Part shown: in pieces, positions 25,951 to 39,357 of the stretch
How positions within the stretch are numbered: position 1 is the first letter of the stretch
Layout: each line of letters begins with the position of its first letter
Origin: Gymnorhina tibicen
Taxonomy: Eukaryota > Chordata > Aves > Passeriformes > Artamidae
Direction of reading: 5' to 3'
Assembly: GCA_013399875.1 (NCBI GenBank)
Contig: VXAZ01009646.1
Span: 248,001 to 312,000, forward strand
Length of the DNA: 64,000 nucleotides
Notes under the pieces: generated by a model
What the model saw: the letters and a program-made list of their open reading frames with translations, nothing else
What the model was told of the DNA's origin: nothing
The model's database searches: none
Made by a program: the position numbers and the translations under genes

Positions 25951-28900
25951 TGGTACAAATCAGCTTGTTAGGCTATATTTGAGTATTTAAATGAGATGTT
26001 TGAGTCAGTTACTGCAATCAACAGCATAGGGCATAGAGCTTTTACAAGCTGTAAAATAATTCAGATCTGAAAGCTGGACGCAGCAAATGACAGCATGTTT
26101 TCTGTCTTGATATCAAGAGATTAACAATCTGTGGCTGCAGAATAGGCTGTAGTGTAAAGTGGATCATGCTGGCAGATTTAAGAGCTCACAGTGTGGAGAG
26201 ATGTGATTCACAGCTGGTCAGGACTGAGGGGAGTCAGGGAGTAGATCTTATGGCCAGCTGTGTGTCCCTGAGGGCACACATGAAACAGTGTGAGTCATGT
26301 GAAAATCATGGACTGACAGTGGAAAGAGATTGGTCTGATCCCATAAAATTCTTTCCTAAGTCTGAGTGCAATCTTTCTCCTCTTTATTATCATTTAATGA
26401 TGAAGTCTATATTTTGGAATGTTATTTTTCCTGTTTCTGATGAATTGTCACTCAGACAAGTGCTATGATTAGAAAGCTAAAGGTGTGTGCTGCAGTATAA
26501 AAGGTAGATGATGCCATATAGACAATCAGCTACAGTTTGCTGAAGTAGAGCTCAAGGATTCAGCACCAGACAGGAGGTGAGATGGCCTCCTCTGAGTACC
26601 CACAAAGTGATGGGAAGGCTGATTGTCAGCAAAATGATCAGATGGAAATGGCAAAATAGAAAACAAGCCCTACTGCCCTGTTGGTTTTTTGGGGTATTTA
26701 AATTAACTGTGCTTTTGCCTCTGGCCTCCATGTGTGCATTTTTGCTGTGTGTTTATGGAGGTAAAACATCTCTGATAGTACTCTGAAGTATTAATTTGTA
26801 CTTTTTACACTATTTTCTGCATCTTTAAATGCGCACATGATGTAATTTACAAGTTCTAATCAAGAATGCAAATCCTAGGGAAGTGTTCAAGTCAGATGTC
26901 ATCTGAATGTTTAATGGGATTTCTACTTATGACATTATAATATTGAAATTATATAATGAAGAGAACAATTTTTGTTTTCACAAAGAGTAAAGAGTTGTAA
27001 ATAGTCATGGAAATGTAGGGAAGACTTTACAGTTTTTTGTGCATGCACTTGTGTGTGTGTATAGATGTCACGTACATTAAATTGCTCTGGAGATATTGCC
27101 TTGGAATTAAAAGGTTAAGGTCAGGTCTTCTGATGCCAATACTTCTCAGGTAACACCACTAACAGATTATTATATTGGAAATCTGGCAGTGGACAAGAGT
27201 ATAATGATCGTTTTTCCTTATGAATGTATTCTCTCTCTTTTCCTTTATTTTCAGAGCATCAAGAGAGTGACTGTAACGCAAATCCAGGGGAGAAGAGTTG
27301 ATGTAAGTTGATGATTGTTTCTTCTTCCAGTGTTTCACACACATATATGTGAATGTTGTATGCACTTATATTAAATTTATAAGTGGTGTTAGAAATTGAA
27401 TTCATGACAGTAGAAAACCAGTTAAGACAATCTCACTACTGTGAATGAGGATACAATGTTACACAGCTGAGTGTTCCTTCTGCTTTCTAATGTCACGCTA
27501 AATCTAGTTTTGAGAAAAACAGAATCCCTTAATAAAGGGTGCTCTTTCTACTTCATCTGATAATATAGTTTACATACTGGAAATGTAACCAATTTGCCAC
27601 TAAACTATTCTTCCAGTGTTCAGTCTAGAATAGAAATGATTGCTGCAATAAACAGAGCCAAAGTGGTTGTTAAGTTCTCCCTTTCCAGGCCTGGTGAAAT
27701 ATTGTTTCCACATTTGAAACAAAGGCATGTTTATGTTCTACAGTACTGTTAGATTCATTTCATGAATAGATAGATTTCAAAATGATTTACATGTGTCATA
27801 AGGCTCATCAATGCTACAAACATTTTAGTCCGGATAGAGGAGGAAAATATATTTTAAAAAAGGGTAATAAAAGAATGTCTAGCTATTTTTTACCAAACCA
27901 TTTAGAAAAGGTGAAAACTGTTTCTAAGTTGTCATGTTGATGGAAGCTTCAAAAATAAAATGCATTTGTGTATTTTGGAGATATACATAAAGGGAGCCAT
28001 AACCTATATTTTGTTTGTTTTATTTAAATTTGATCTTTTATAACTGTAATGTGAGTTGAGAGGTCTTGTTTTGCAACAGATTTGAGATAATTCTGTTTAT
28101 AAGAATGGATTTCTCTTTATGTAAATTGTAAGATATTTTAACAAAATGCAACTGAACTTCTGCTTTAAAAAGTCTGGTTATATTGTCAGAACTATTTTTG
28201 GAAGGGAGTGCTAATTTGGTTGACTTGGTATCCCTTAGGCCAAATATGGGATTTAATTTCTAACCGTGTTCTATTGAGAGACAAGAATAATGAAATTCTA
28301 ATATTTTTTTAATGTTTTGGCTTTGACACAAAGCCAAATCTGGACATCTTATAAACTCCTATCATGGAGAGGCTGAACACCTCTTGCACAAGGACTTAAG
28401 CAAGCGCAATAAAAGAAATCCTTGGAGGCAAAGGGTTTTGGGGTCTTGCACGGAGTCAAGGGCTTTCAATTCTCTTGGAAGTCACAGCTGTGTCCTGTAA
28501 CAGCCCTGCATAACTTACTGCAGCAGCAGACTTTTGGTGCTGCAGAAAGGATCTGTGCCTGATGATTCATTTTTAAGCTTTAAACAAATCAGTGAAATGT
28601 AAAATTCTTAAGACCTGTTCGGTCCCATGGAGAGAAAGGAAATGATGTTTCTGCCCTGACTGCATGACTGTATTGTCTTCTGATAATTGGCTTTTGGGCT
28701 CAGTAATAAAATAAAATTTTTTTCTGCTCTGTGCACAATCTGCCTTTCTATAAGGAAGTGACAGCAGTGCAGAACATAAAATGCAGTGGAAAAAAGAGCT
28801 GTGAAAGGCAGTGCGTTAACAATTACTGTGTGCTAGCAAAAGCAGCTCAGAAGTAACATGAGAAGCAATGTAGAACCCAGAAGCTGCATGCTTGGGTCCT

Positions 28901-31900
28901 GTGCTTGTCACATCACTCATGTGGGGACCTGCACTTGGTTTCAAAGCTGGGCACAACTCCAGGTTTGAGAGTTCCCAGTAAAAATGTTTGATGCCATCTT
29001 CATATCACTGCATACTCTGAGATTTCTGCAGAGAAGTTCTTCAGGACTCATTTAATGAAAAGGAAAGTGTTTTCTTATTTCTGTAAGTGCATAAGACCAC
29101 AGTGGACAAGCAAGAAGTGGCTGCTGATACTCATCCAGTGAAAAGTTACACTTTGCACATTAACCCCTCTTTGGGAGATACTGGAGAGAAAGATATCTTC
29201 TCTTGCATTTTAGTAACGTATAAAACACTCTTTGCCATGAGGTTCTTTTCCCATTGTTTTATGCCAATGAAAACATTGAAGATTTTCTTGACTTACATTT
29301 GACTCTGAGGGAGAACCGAAGGAAAAAAGTAATAGTATTTAGTTCTTTATTTTATATACTGGTGTTTGAAAATAAAATGCTCACATACAACTCTGAAAAT
29401 CCAGTCATCTGCAGTAACTGATTTTTTTTCTTTGGAAATAGGTAAATTACTACAGATTTTTCCTACCTTAGCTCCTTATGCCACACCCTGTAAAAAAATG
29501 TATGTTCTCTTATGCATTTACTATGCTTTTGTGATGGATTTTTTCAGATATATTAAATGCCTTTAGATCACACAGATGTCATAAATATTGTGCTTTGCAA
29601 CCTATCGTACCAGGAAATAACAGATTATTTCTCAGTTGAAGAATCAGCTGTGCTCTGTATTAATGCAAGACCTTTCTTAGGTTCAAAAGGTAAGAAACAA
29701 CAGTTGGAAACCATTTCTGGAAGGCTGACAAGAATTTAATACTTTTTCCTCTGTCTCATCCCATGTCCATTGCAGTGCACATGTGGAATGCAGTGCAGTA
29801 CGGTGATTCTTTCAATATAACATTATAAACAAAGGTGTATACACAGAAACATGAATTTTAAGTAGTGCAGTCACCACTTAATGTATATTTTATTTCACTC
29901 TTGAGTTATTGCTGAAAATGGTTTGGGTATCTTACTGAAACCTGTAACTTTTATTGCTAGTGGCCCTCCACCCTGGTGTATTACCTGTCAGGGAGATGAT
30001 GAGCATAAGACTTTGGATCTTTTTGTTATGCTTCAGTACTCTCCTTAGCAAGAAGATTTATATTAGCACAAATGAGTGAAACACAGGTATTTAGGTGCTT
30101 TGAGAATATTCTTTAAACATTTTATAGTATTTGATCTTCTAGTCTGGAGAGTTTAAAGGAGTATTTCCAAAGTATGCAGATATATTCTGTTCCTTTTTTT
30201 TCCTAGTATAAGAACATTATTTGACAGAAAACACTCTGGAAACACTATAGAACGCTTCTGGTGTGTGTGCTTTTATGTCACACTACTTTTAGAAATGTGA
30301 AGAGAACCTGAAATTGAGAGACTTATTTTTCAGTTGTCACATCATTCTTAAAACCACCTGTTTGGGAGATAAGTCAGTGCTGGTTCTGTAAGTGTCTTGT
30401 GTGATTTATAGCAAAAGGACGTAATGAATCTGAAGTGAGGTCACTGGCAATCCCTTCCATCTCATACAGGTTAGGCCCTAAATCAGCATGGTTTGATGAT
30501 TAAAGCATAAGTGATTTCAGAATGTGTTTGTGCCTGTGTCCTATAGTTGTATAAGAATGGATTTACTTCAGTGTCGCTTACTAAGATCAAAATGCTCTGT
30601 TTATTCTTATTTCTAAAATTAAGTAACAGTGCTTACAGTTATTGCTGGAATGGGCAGATGAGGAATGTTTTAACTTAAATAATGTCCTATATTGAAGTCT
30701 TGTTATTTCATCATAAAGGTTTTGTATCCTTTCTGTCCTTGTCTTACACATTGATAGGTGACCTTGTTTTCCTGAAAGAAATAACCGATCTCTTTAGAGT
30801 ACAAGAAGTTAACCTAGCCTCAAGTATACTGTTCAAATCCGTCAGGAAGGCTCAGGTGAATACACACACAAAAGAGATGCATTTCCAGGACAAAAGTATT
30901 TGCTGCTTCCCACTAAAGTGTATCAGAAATTATAAGAAAGACACAGAGCTGAAAAACTGCCAGGCTTTTTCACGGTTCTGTGATGCTTCTCTTCACACTT
31001 TGTTTTCTGTGGTCAACAGAGTTCATGAGAATCTTGGCTTTCAGTTTCAGTGAAATTATTTCTGACCATTGTTTGGAGAAAGCCTTGAAAATCTGAAGCA
31101 AAGACACCTAATAGCATCAGAAAAATTGGAGGCAGGGAAGAAACTTTACAGCTTTTCTTCAAAGCTTCATGGCTTTTAAGGCAGTATTGTTATTTTTGCA
31201 GGACACTGAATTAGATTTTTTTTTTTTAAATCTTTATGCTTGGCAGTGCTAAAAATAATATGTTGGGACATGTTTAAACACATTCTGGGAATAAATCATG
31301 AGGGGATTTGAAGCTGCAACAACCAGTGGGCAACTCTGTTCTGGCTTTCTTGATCTCTTGTGAGAACCTCACCTTATAAAAAGAAACAGTAATCTTGTAT
31401 ATCGTGCAAAAATACAGCCATGATTTTAACAGTAGTTGAGTGTGTATGCAGAATTCTACTGCTCAATATCAGTGTGCCTAGCACACAGATCCAGGCAATA
31501 TCAGAGTTAATCTTTTCCTGTGTAAAAAGTGTGACCTTGATCAAATGACCTGCACATTGAGATTTAAGTGCCCTGAAGTAATCAAGTTTCAGAAGCCAAA
31601 CTTTGGCCTTAGGTTGATTGTTTTGCTTTATAGTTTATAGTACCAGAAGGAACTGCTGGGATCCTTGTGATGTGTTTGTTTTGGCAATTGTTGCGGGGAG
31701 TTGTTCTTTCCCTTATTGAGGCTATCACGATTTATCTCACTAGAAACTAGCAGACTTGTACTAGCTGCACTACAAATGAATGGAAAGCCCAATATGTTGT
31801 TTGTCTTTGTAATTCATTATAATTTAGCTTTGTGTGGACTGTTAGTAAATTCACATTGGAACTACCATTAATAAAACACTTATTCCCAGCTGTATGTGAG

Positions 31901-32000
31901 CCAAGTGGTTATTGCAAGGTAAACACACAGCACAAAGGATGTTGGGCTAGCTGGAGAAGCCCTTTCAGCTGAGGGATGTGTTAACTGTAAACACACAATT
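25951..32000. other. unannotated non-coding DNA
   Basis: AT-rich DNA without recognisable repeats. It holds the plus-strand segment with the best splice signals of the window (27255-27302) and a minus-strand splice-bounded segment (29985-30043), both given as findings. A 123-codon plus-strand frame (30682-31053) and a 60-codon frame (29557-29739) show no family resemblance. T-rich and A-rich tracts are scattered, for example an 11-T run near 31219. Confidence 0.55.
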
Positions 32001-35000
32001 TTCTGCGGATTTCAAGCATTCCATTCACAGGTTTTAAGAGTTATTTGGTGTCAAATAATGTTTTTAAGCATGAGATTGTCGGGGAAGAAAACGGAGAGGG
32101 AAAGGAGCTGTGTGGTTTTGCAGTTTTACAGTTATGTGCTTGCAGCATCTCTGTAACTGGGATCAAGTGAGTCTTAGCTGTACTTCTAAACAATTCTTCA
32201 GTAACAGAGGGAATAGGCTTGAAATTTTCAAGATCAACATGGAATTATTAAGGGGTTGTTATAATGCCTGACTAGTGAAAGCTTTATCCCAAGGCATAAA
32301 ATAAAATCTTCTCCAGTGTTTCTGAGCTGAGCAATTCACATTGAAACAGCTTAGAAAAAGTATTTTTTAATAAATGAGAAAAGTTATTCATTGTGGATAA
32401 GAGCTGGAAAGCTGCACATTATAATTCTAAAAGAAGCCAGATTTGTAGCAAGATAGAGACACTTGAGTTTGATTCTAGTTGTGTTTTTTCCAAGTAGACT
32501 ATGGCTTTTACTAAATGGAAAGTCATCTGCTAGCAGGGGGTGTCAGAACAGAATGGAATAACGTTTGTATTGGTTCAGTGCACTCCAGTAATTTGGGGTA
32601 AATTAATTTAGAGAAAATAGGCTGTGTTCTCTTAAAAAACTTCAGTGTCTTGTAAGTGTCGAAAGTTTCTCAGCCACCATATCCCATATGCTTTCTTTTC
32701 CTTTTCCACCCAGTTACTTTCTCATACGATTTCTTTATGAATAGATGGCATGTATTCTTTCCTAAGATCTGTATAAAATTGCAAGGTTTTGTTGTTTGTT
32801 TTCTTTTTTTTTTTTTTTGTGATACCTGCTGATAAAGTAGAGGTCCTTGATATAAAACTCTTTAAATGCAAAAATTCCAGCTCTCTGTTTTGTCCCATAG
32901 TTCATTTTGGGTGCCTTGCTCATAATCAGCATTCTGATTTCTCCACAGATTATTTTACTATAATGTAGGGAGATTACCAGCACAAATGCATTTAATAGGA
33001 TTTTGTTTTTTTCACAGAATGACTCTCCCAGAGGCCTGGGGCTTTTTAGCATAATGTATTAAGTACTCTTCACTGTATTAAACACCAGTAGAACACAGAC
33101 AGCACAACTGTGCAGGGTATTAATGAGATACCTTGTTTTCCTCTCCCTGTCTTGGATCTTCTAATCCATTATATGGATGTGTTTCATCACGTTTCCTTAG
33201 AAGTTCAGAACTTCTCTGTCAGTGGCAGTTTGCATTAAGAAGTCAGCGGGTGAGTTCCAGGGAGCACTCGGGGGCGTTGAGGGGACACAGTGCAGTGTCC
33301 GAAGAAGTCAGGGCTCTGTCAGTTGTGGTTGCTATGAGCTGCCCTGCACGGTGTAAGCACTGAGCAGAGTGTGGGTGTAGGAAAATCAAGCAGCCCTAGA
33401 CCAGCAAGAGATTTCTACACCTGATTGTAGTGCCTGTGTTTAAATCAACACTCGTGCTTTTCTATACCTAGCACCAAAGGCATGCCTTCTTTCATCTGTG
33501 AAATCCCTGCTTTGCTAGATAATTCTGGAATAGACGTGGTCTTAATGCTACTGAGCTGCTGAATGCTCTGCTGTTTGAAAAACACACTGAGTTAAACAGT
33601 GTGGGTGGGTTTGCAGCAAGAGCTGGTCTGGTGTTCTGGGGATACCATTACTGTCTGGAGCTTGAGGCTTTAGGATGCAGGAGTTAAGATCAGTGAATTC
33701 AATCTGACTTTAATGGACTGGTCAAATAACGAAGAGAGATTATGGTGTTTGTTGAAAACACAGCTTTTTAAGGGGAAAAGAGTCACTTTTTTTACATGGA
33801 AATTTTGCAGATATTTCCAGGGAGAAAATTTTGAGTGCATGTACTGTTGGCATCAGGAGATGAAGAAAGACTTGAGAAAGGAAGAAAGGAGTTAGGAACA
33901 AAAATGTCAGAAAAAGAGTGTACAGAGGAACTGTTAATCCAGTCCTAAGGAGAAATCAAACCAGCCCATACCCAGGGACCCACCTGGCTGTGGAGAATGC
34001 AGTAGTGTTTATATAATATCTGATTAGATACAGTAAAGGAAAGAACTGAAGGGGTGGAATTGAGGTCTTCCTGAATTGAAGTGTTTCAATTGCTGACAAT
34101 AAACATCTTTATTAAATTTACTGCCAATGGGAAAGACTAAAGGAGCAGACCATCTAAATACATTTGTGTATTACTGTGTTTCTAGTTTTCTTCCTGGAAA
34201 CTGTTTTGCTCTTAGGAACCTCAGGACGTGAAAACTCACTATTTACTTCTCCAGCTCATGAGGTTGGCTTAAAACATAACGAGATTTTTAAAAAAAACAA
34301 AGAATTTTTATTGCTTTTTATTTGCCTTCTTATTTTTGAGCCTTTAGGCCTAACTATATGTTGAGGAACATTCATTAAATGAAAGCTGTGAAAACATCTT
34401 GGGCTTATGAATTCAGGAATCAGAGAAGCAGCTGCATGGCTTGGAGTGTGACTTTATTTAACATAATGATTTCCTGAAGTTGATCACTTGCTTATACTTA
34501 TGGGAGTCCCAATGAACTTTGAAGAGCTGTGTTTCTTAGTTTTGATTTATAGTATATGTGTTTACTGTTCATAGAGAACATTTAACACTTTCTTGAAATG
34601 ATACTGCTCTAAGAGGCCTCAGTGGTCAGTCACATTTAGCTAGAATCATCAGTTCTCCTAAAAAATAAGCCATTTTTTAGGCTTATTCCATAGTTCATTT
34701 AAGTTTATTCAAGAAATGAGGCATTTTTGAAATCTGCTCTTTATCTGAAACCCTAGTTGTGATGTGAAGTACTATGATGAGCTCTCATATCGTCCTCTTC
34801 TTGCAAGGAGCCTGCACTATTAATTTAGTGAATGATTCTATTTATAGTTCTTATTCCACAAAAATTAAGAAGCAAAGAGTTCCTTTCAAAGTTTAATGAA
34901 GTCTTTTGAATATAATTAGATGTGTTCCCTCAGATAAGGACTGGTTGACCAGTTGGTTCACTCCTTTAACTTGTCCTATGTGATCCTTATTTTAGCTCCA

Positions 35001-38000
35001 ATGTGTGACATATCTTTGCTGGATGATCATTCTAAAGAGTGCCACCACCTCCTACTCATAGGGAAAAAGGTCAAGCAGGAATGAAGCACAAAAAATACCT
35101 TATTGCAGTAGCTCTGACAAGATCTTCACTGCGAGTCTCTTCAGTCTCTACAACCTCATTTTAGGCACCAGTTGCATCCCAATGGTCTCGTGAGTCAAGA
35201 GGAGAAGCAAAGAGCTCTATGTCACTTTCTGTGCTTTAATTTTGTTTGGAGAAATCTGGAATGTGGTTGGTGACGTGATGTTTGTGTGCAGTGATCAGCT
35301 AAAACATCGGGTGGAAGAGAACCGGTGTTGTTGGAGCACTTTAGAAAACATTTATGAAGATTTCACACAAAGTTATCAAATATGTCAATGTATGAAAGTA
35401 ACACAATCTTGGATGTTATGCCTTAGTGTCCTTTATGTGCTTGGTAGTGCTTAGGCTGTGCTGTCACTGATTATGGGATGAGCAAGTGGTGGCTGGCAGA
35501 GAGCTGGAGAAACGACTGAAGCCAAGGTACTTGTCACAGGTCAAATCCTGTCTCAAGGTGTGCAGTATCAGCGTAGGTGTCATTTATTCTCTTGGCAATC
35601 TAATCTTCTGTAAGTGTTCTGCCTCTTCAGGGAGGGTGCTTTTGGGTAACTAAATATTTATCAATGCTAATGTCTTTTTAAAACTGTATCCTTATCTTTG
35701 TTGTACAAAGATAACATTAACTAGCCTGGGGGAGAGGGACATGAGGGAACTGATTGTGTTCTTTTATTTCTCCCAAGACTCAAGCAGAAATTGTTTAAAA
35801 TTTATTACTAGCTCTTGCTGTTGCAGAGAGAACTTTTGGCCTCTTAAAAATGATATTTGGATGTGTAATTAAATTTGGTACAGCTACAATGTTTTCCTGA
35901 AGTTTGCAAAATAGTTCTTCCAGAACCTTGATGCAGATTATATGATATAGCTATTAAACATGGCTTATCTTTTGAATGGAAAGCAAAGATTAATGACTCA
36001 AACTAAAATGATGCATTAGATGTGTGTGATGAGATGCAGTCTTGCAGTGATGTAGGAATTGGAACCAGAGAAGATGAAAATGTTAAAATGAGATTAATAG
36101 AGCCACGTGCTGATGTTAAAAAAAAAAAACAAAAACATTCTGTACTGGGGGAAGAAAATAGATGCTTTAAATAAATGTTTGTCTTGTACATATTAAATAC
36201 ACATATAATAACTCTTCAGAACAGTCTGACTCTCAATTGTAGTCTCTGTAGTAAGCCTGTCTGCAACTTTGACAAAATAAAATCTTCCTGGGAAGAGAAG
36301 AAATTCTATGAAGTCTATTCTGTAGAGCATTCCATAGAAGTTTTAGAAGGGAGTGTATGTGCAAATAAATTTTATTGGTAAATTTTAACAGATCTTAATC
36401 AGTTGCCAGGTGTGGAGCATGGAAAGAATTTCTCCCCAGTCAGTTTGGTTTGACCTGATGGCTTTTATTTTGCTTTCCTATACAGAATATATTTCAGTCC
36501 ACTTGCTGGGATCACCTGGGCATTTTGTTCAGGAGATTTCTGTCCGTATGGGTAGTGGAGGTGGGATGTTCCCACCCTGGGGGCTGTTCCTTGTGGTGTG
36601 ACAGGAGCACGGGGAGCTGCCGCTGGCATCAGGCAGTGGGTCAGGAGATGGGGCCCAGCATCACTGTGTATGAACAGAACCATGTCCTGGGGCCCAAACA
36701 TCAGGTGAGAGGTGCTGGGAGAGGCTTTTGGTTTTGTGCTGACTCCACCATCTGAGCAGCTGTTGCTCTCATGGAAGTTCACCTTCTTTAAAGATATTTG
36801 GTTTCTTCCTTTCCGTGAGCAATGTGTTGGTACAAATGCTTGTATAACCCACCCACCTAGAAGATACTTTGTCTTACACATGAAGTATTTGGTTATCTAG
36901 TTGTGTGCTCTGCTCAGATGAAAGGGTGTTAGGGTTAATTTGGTTTTGTTTAAGGAAAATTTACTGGAAAACAAGCAGTTCTTTTATCTTTGTTTTCATG
37001 TATAACTGACCTTTCTGGCAGGCCAATTTTGAATGGAAAAACTGGATTAATTTCTAATTTGGCTGAAAATCACATAAATTAAATTGGCCTAATGAAGTAA
37101 ATTCATACTGCAGACACAAATTAAGATGCTTTAATCCCTAGGTAAATCAGATTGCAGACAGGGCTTCTGTCTCCTGGGAAGAAGTTACCACGATCTGTCA
37201 TCACCTCTTTGTGGGTGCTTGCTAGAAGAGCTGTTCACACGAATATTCTATATAACTTCTTAAATGTGTAGGTTTAAGCTGCTGAAATTGATGGGCTGAT
37301 TTATCTCATTAGTTTCTTGACTGCATTAGGTGAATCTGAGAGAGCTTTTACCAGCAGAATCTGCCAGAAGATTAGTTGAGTATCCTGTCCACTGGAAAAT
37401 ACTGTCAAGTAGATGACTATTACAACTTCCACTGAATTACCTAGATCTGGAAGAGGGTATCTATCTGCAAACTTTCTTTTGGTTCCTACTTCTGTTGGTA
37501 ATTTTGATGTTTTATATATTTATAGTATTTTTTTCCTTCAAAATGGGAGTCTTTTTAATGAGCATTCCCTTAAGTTGTCTTGAACACGGTTACCCATGGA
37601 GGGCCTAATTCATAAGTAATATAAGATGGGAAGTGATGTAAGTGGTATGACGAAGGAAACACTAAAAAAAAGCTGCAATGGTCATAAAGGTAAGTATTGA
37701 AATATTTTTAAGTTGTTGGCACTTAATTAAGTGGTGTGGGAGAGCACTGGGATGTTGGGAGACTGCATGGTTTGGTAAATCAATACTCTTTTTTCTCAAC
37801 TGACGATTGAGACCTATTTTAAGGTTGTGGAGAGATCAGCAATTTGGTTCCATTAAGACGTGGGAGGGAGTAAATACTTGCAGACAGTAATTACAGTCTG
37901 GTTTTGTTCCCCTGTAGAGGAGAAATGGAAGTGGTGATGCCAGGGGAGGAGGATAGCTGGAGGGAATGGGAAGGTGGCAGCAAGACAGATGAGGCAAAAG

Positions 38001-38721
38001 GGGTTGCATTTCAAAAATGTTTCAAAAACTGTCATAACTGGTTAGACAAAGTTTAACGTCAGATTGCAGTAGAGGAAAACCAGCACAGAATAGCTCAGTG
38101 ATTGATGACTCACTCAGGATTCAGTTAGGAAAAAAATTGTCTTTAAATAAACTGTATAGCACTTGAGATCTGATACTGAACTGCTTCAGGTACAGAGGAA
38201 ATACTGTGCTGGGTTCCAGTTTGGGATGAGACTGCTCTGAAAACTTGGTCACTGCTGGCAGTTTGTTTCTGGTCAAACCCTACTGGTCCAAATCATCATG
38301 TTGTTGATGTATTCCTGTTCCAGAAAGTTGGATGTAGCCAGAAGGGTGCACTGGCCCTCTGCACCCTCTGCTCTGAATGCAGCTTTTGCCTGATGGTTTC
38401 TTCTCAAGAAGAACTTAATGAAACCTGCAATAGATGAACCAGTGACTCACAGTTGCACAGCTCAGCACATGCTGTGCCTGACTGACAAAAAATAGGGTGC
38501 CTTGGTCTGGGTTAGGTTTTGGCTCAATATCATTCACTGCTTTTAATACAGAGCCTACAGTGGGACTTCTTACAGAGTGATGAGAGAACCTGTGTAATAC
38601 TCTGAAACATTCTTAGAAAATACCTGCATACCAAGTGTGAGGGCATTGGGCAAAGAATAAAGGAAAACACCTGTTAAAAAGGATTACAGCCTAAGCAGGA
38701 AGGAAGGGTAAAATGTCGAGG
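32001..38721. other. unannotated non-coding DNA
   Basis: No transposon is identified. A T-rich run is at 32802-32819 and an A-rich run at 36118-36134. A small AT-rich inverted-repeat structure lies at 34657-34687. A locally GC-rich patch around 36540-36720 is open on both strands; its plus-strand splice-bounded part (36486-36704) is a finding. The opposite-strand 138-codon frame (36465-36881) covers the same patch and is unlikely to be independently real. No gene is called. Confidence 0.55.
34657..34687. repeat. small overlapping inverted repeats
   Basis: cctaaaaaat at 34657-34666 pairs perfectly with attttttagg at 34672-34681, leaving a 5-base loop. An alternative 8-base stem pairs aataagcc (34664-34671) with ggcttatt (34680-34687). 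The two hairpins are mutually exclusive because they share bases. The structure may be chance in AT-rich DNA; no associated gene or transposon end is visible. Confidence 0.6.
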
Positions 38722-38790
38722 GTGTCTCCATTTTACAGGTGAAGTCATGAAGCTTGCAGAGCTTGTTTAGAAACACACAGAATGCTGAAA
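38722..38790 (+). mobile_element. MIR-like SINE relic
   Basis: The string ctccattttacag, then gtgaagtcatgaagcttgca, gagcttg and aacacacagaatgctga, follows the order of the mammalian/amniote MIR core as I remember it (ccccattttacagatgagga ... gcacagagaggttaagtgac ... cacacagctagtaa). Several positions differ and the gtgacttgcccaaggt part is degraded, as expected for a very old copy. MIR-type SINEs do occur as ancient relics in birds. No flanking duplication is visible. A chance match to part of the core cannot be excluded. Confidence 0.55.
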
Positions 38791-38934
38791 TTTTTTCCTG
38801 CTGAAGACTAAATCGAGCTTGAGATCCAGCTTCTTTATCCTAGACATTGTGGCTCCAGGTCACAATATATCTCCAGATTCCTTCAGAAAGCCACACCAAA
38901 GCTTTATTCCACAGGATATAACCTGTTTCCCAGG

Positions 38935-38981
38935 TATAACATCTGGTTATATACATATATATACCAGATATAACATCTGGT
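38935..38981. repeat. 13-bp direct repeat flanking AT-rich inverted repeat
   Basis: tataacatctggt occurs at 38935-38947 and again exactly at 38969-38981. Between and overlapping them, ctggttatatac and tatataccag form a near-perfect inverted repeat centred on a run of AT. A third, weaker copy (gatataacctg) starts near 38915. This looks like local slippage and duplication rather than a mobile element. Confidence 0.75.
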
Positions 38982-39338
38982 GTAGTGGTGGTATTAAAGC
39001 TCATTAGAATTAATCATAAGCTTAAATGCTTCACCACTTAATCCCAGAGAGTGCCACCTGCAGGATGCAGGTTTTCGGATCTTACGTTTTCTTGCAGTGA
39101 CTTTCAGAGAGCTGCCCTCAAGGTTTGTGGTCAGAAAGGCTGAAGGATTCCTGTGGTGCAGCATGGAATTGAATGTGCAAACTGCTAAACTTTGTGGGGA
39201 TGCTTTTTTCAGAACCTCTTCACAGAACCTCAGCCAGGGTATCCCAGCTTCAGGAATGTGTAGCAGGGAAGGCGCAGGTGGCAGTTTGCCATGGCAGTTT
39301 TGTGACAGGCATCATTCTGAGACATGGGGGACTCCAGT

Positions 39339-39357
39339 GAGGAGGAGGAGGAGGAGG
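39339..39357. repeat. (GAG)n triplet microsatellite
   Basis: About six units of GGA/GAG in a row. It sits inside a 121-codon plus-strand open frame (39097-39462), which helps keep that frame open. There is no other evidence that the frame is coding. Confidence 0.85.

Noticed and set aside
33240..33360. Possible CpG island or promoter.
   Set aside because: Only a handful of CpGs in about 120 bases and no extended GC-rich block; too small for an island.
36886..36908. tatttggttatctagttgtg resembles mature miR-9 (tctttggttatctagctgta).
   Set aside because: The complementary arm (ctagataaccgaaag-like) is absent within 100 bases and the first bases differ, so no miR-9 hairpin can form.
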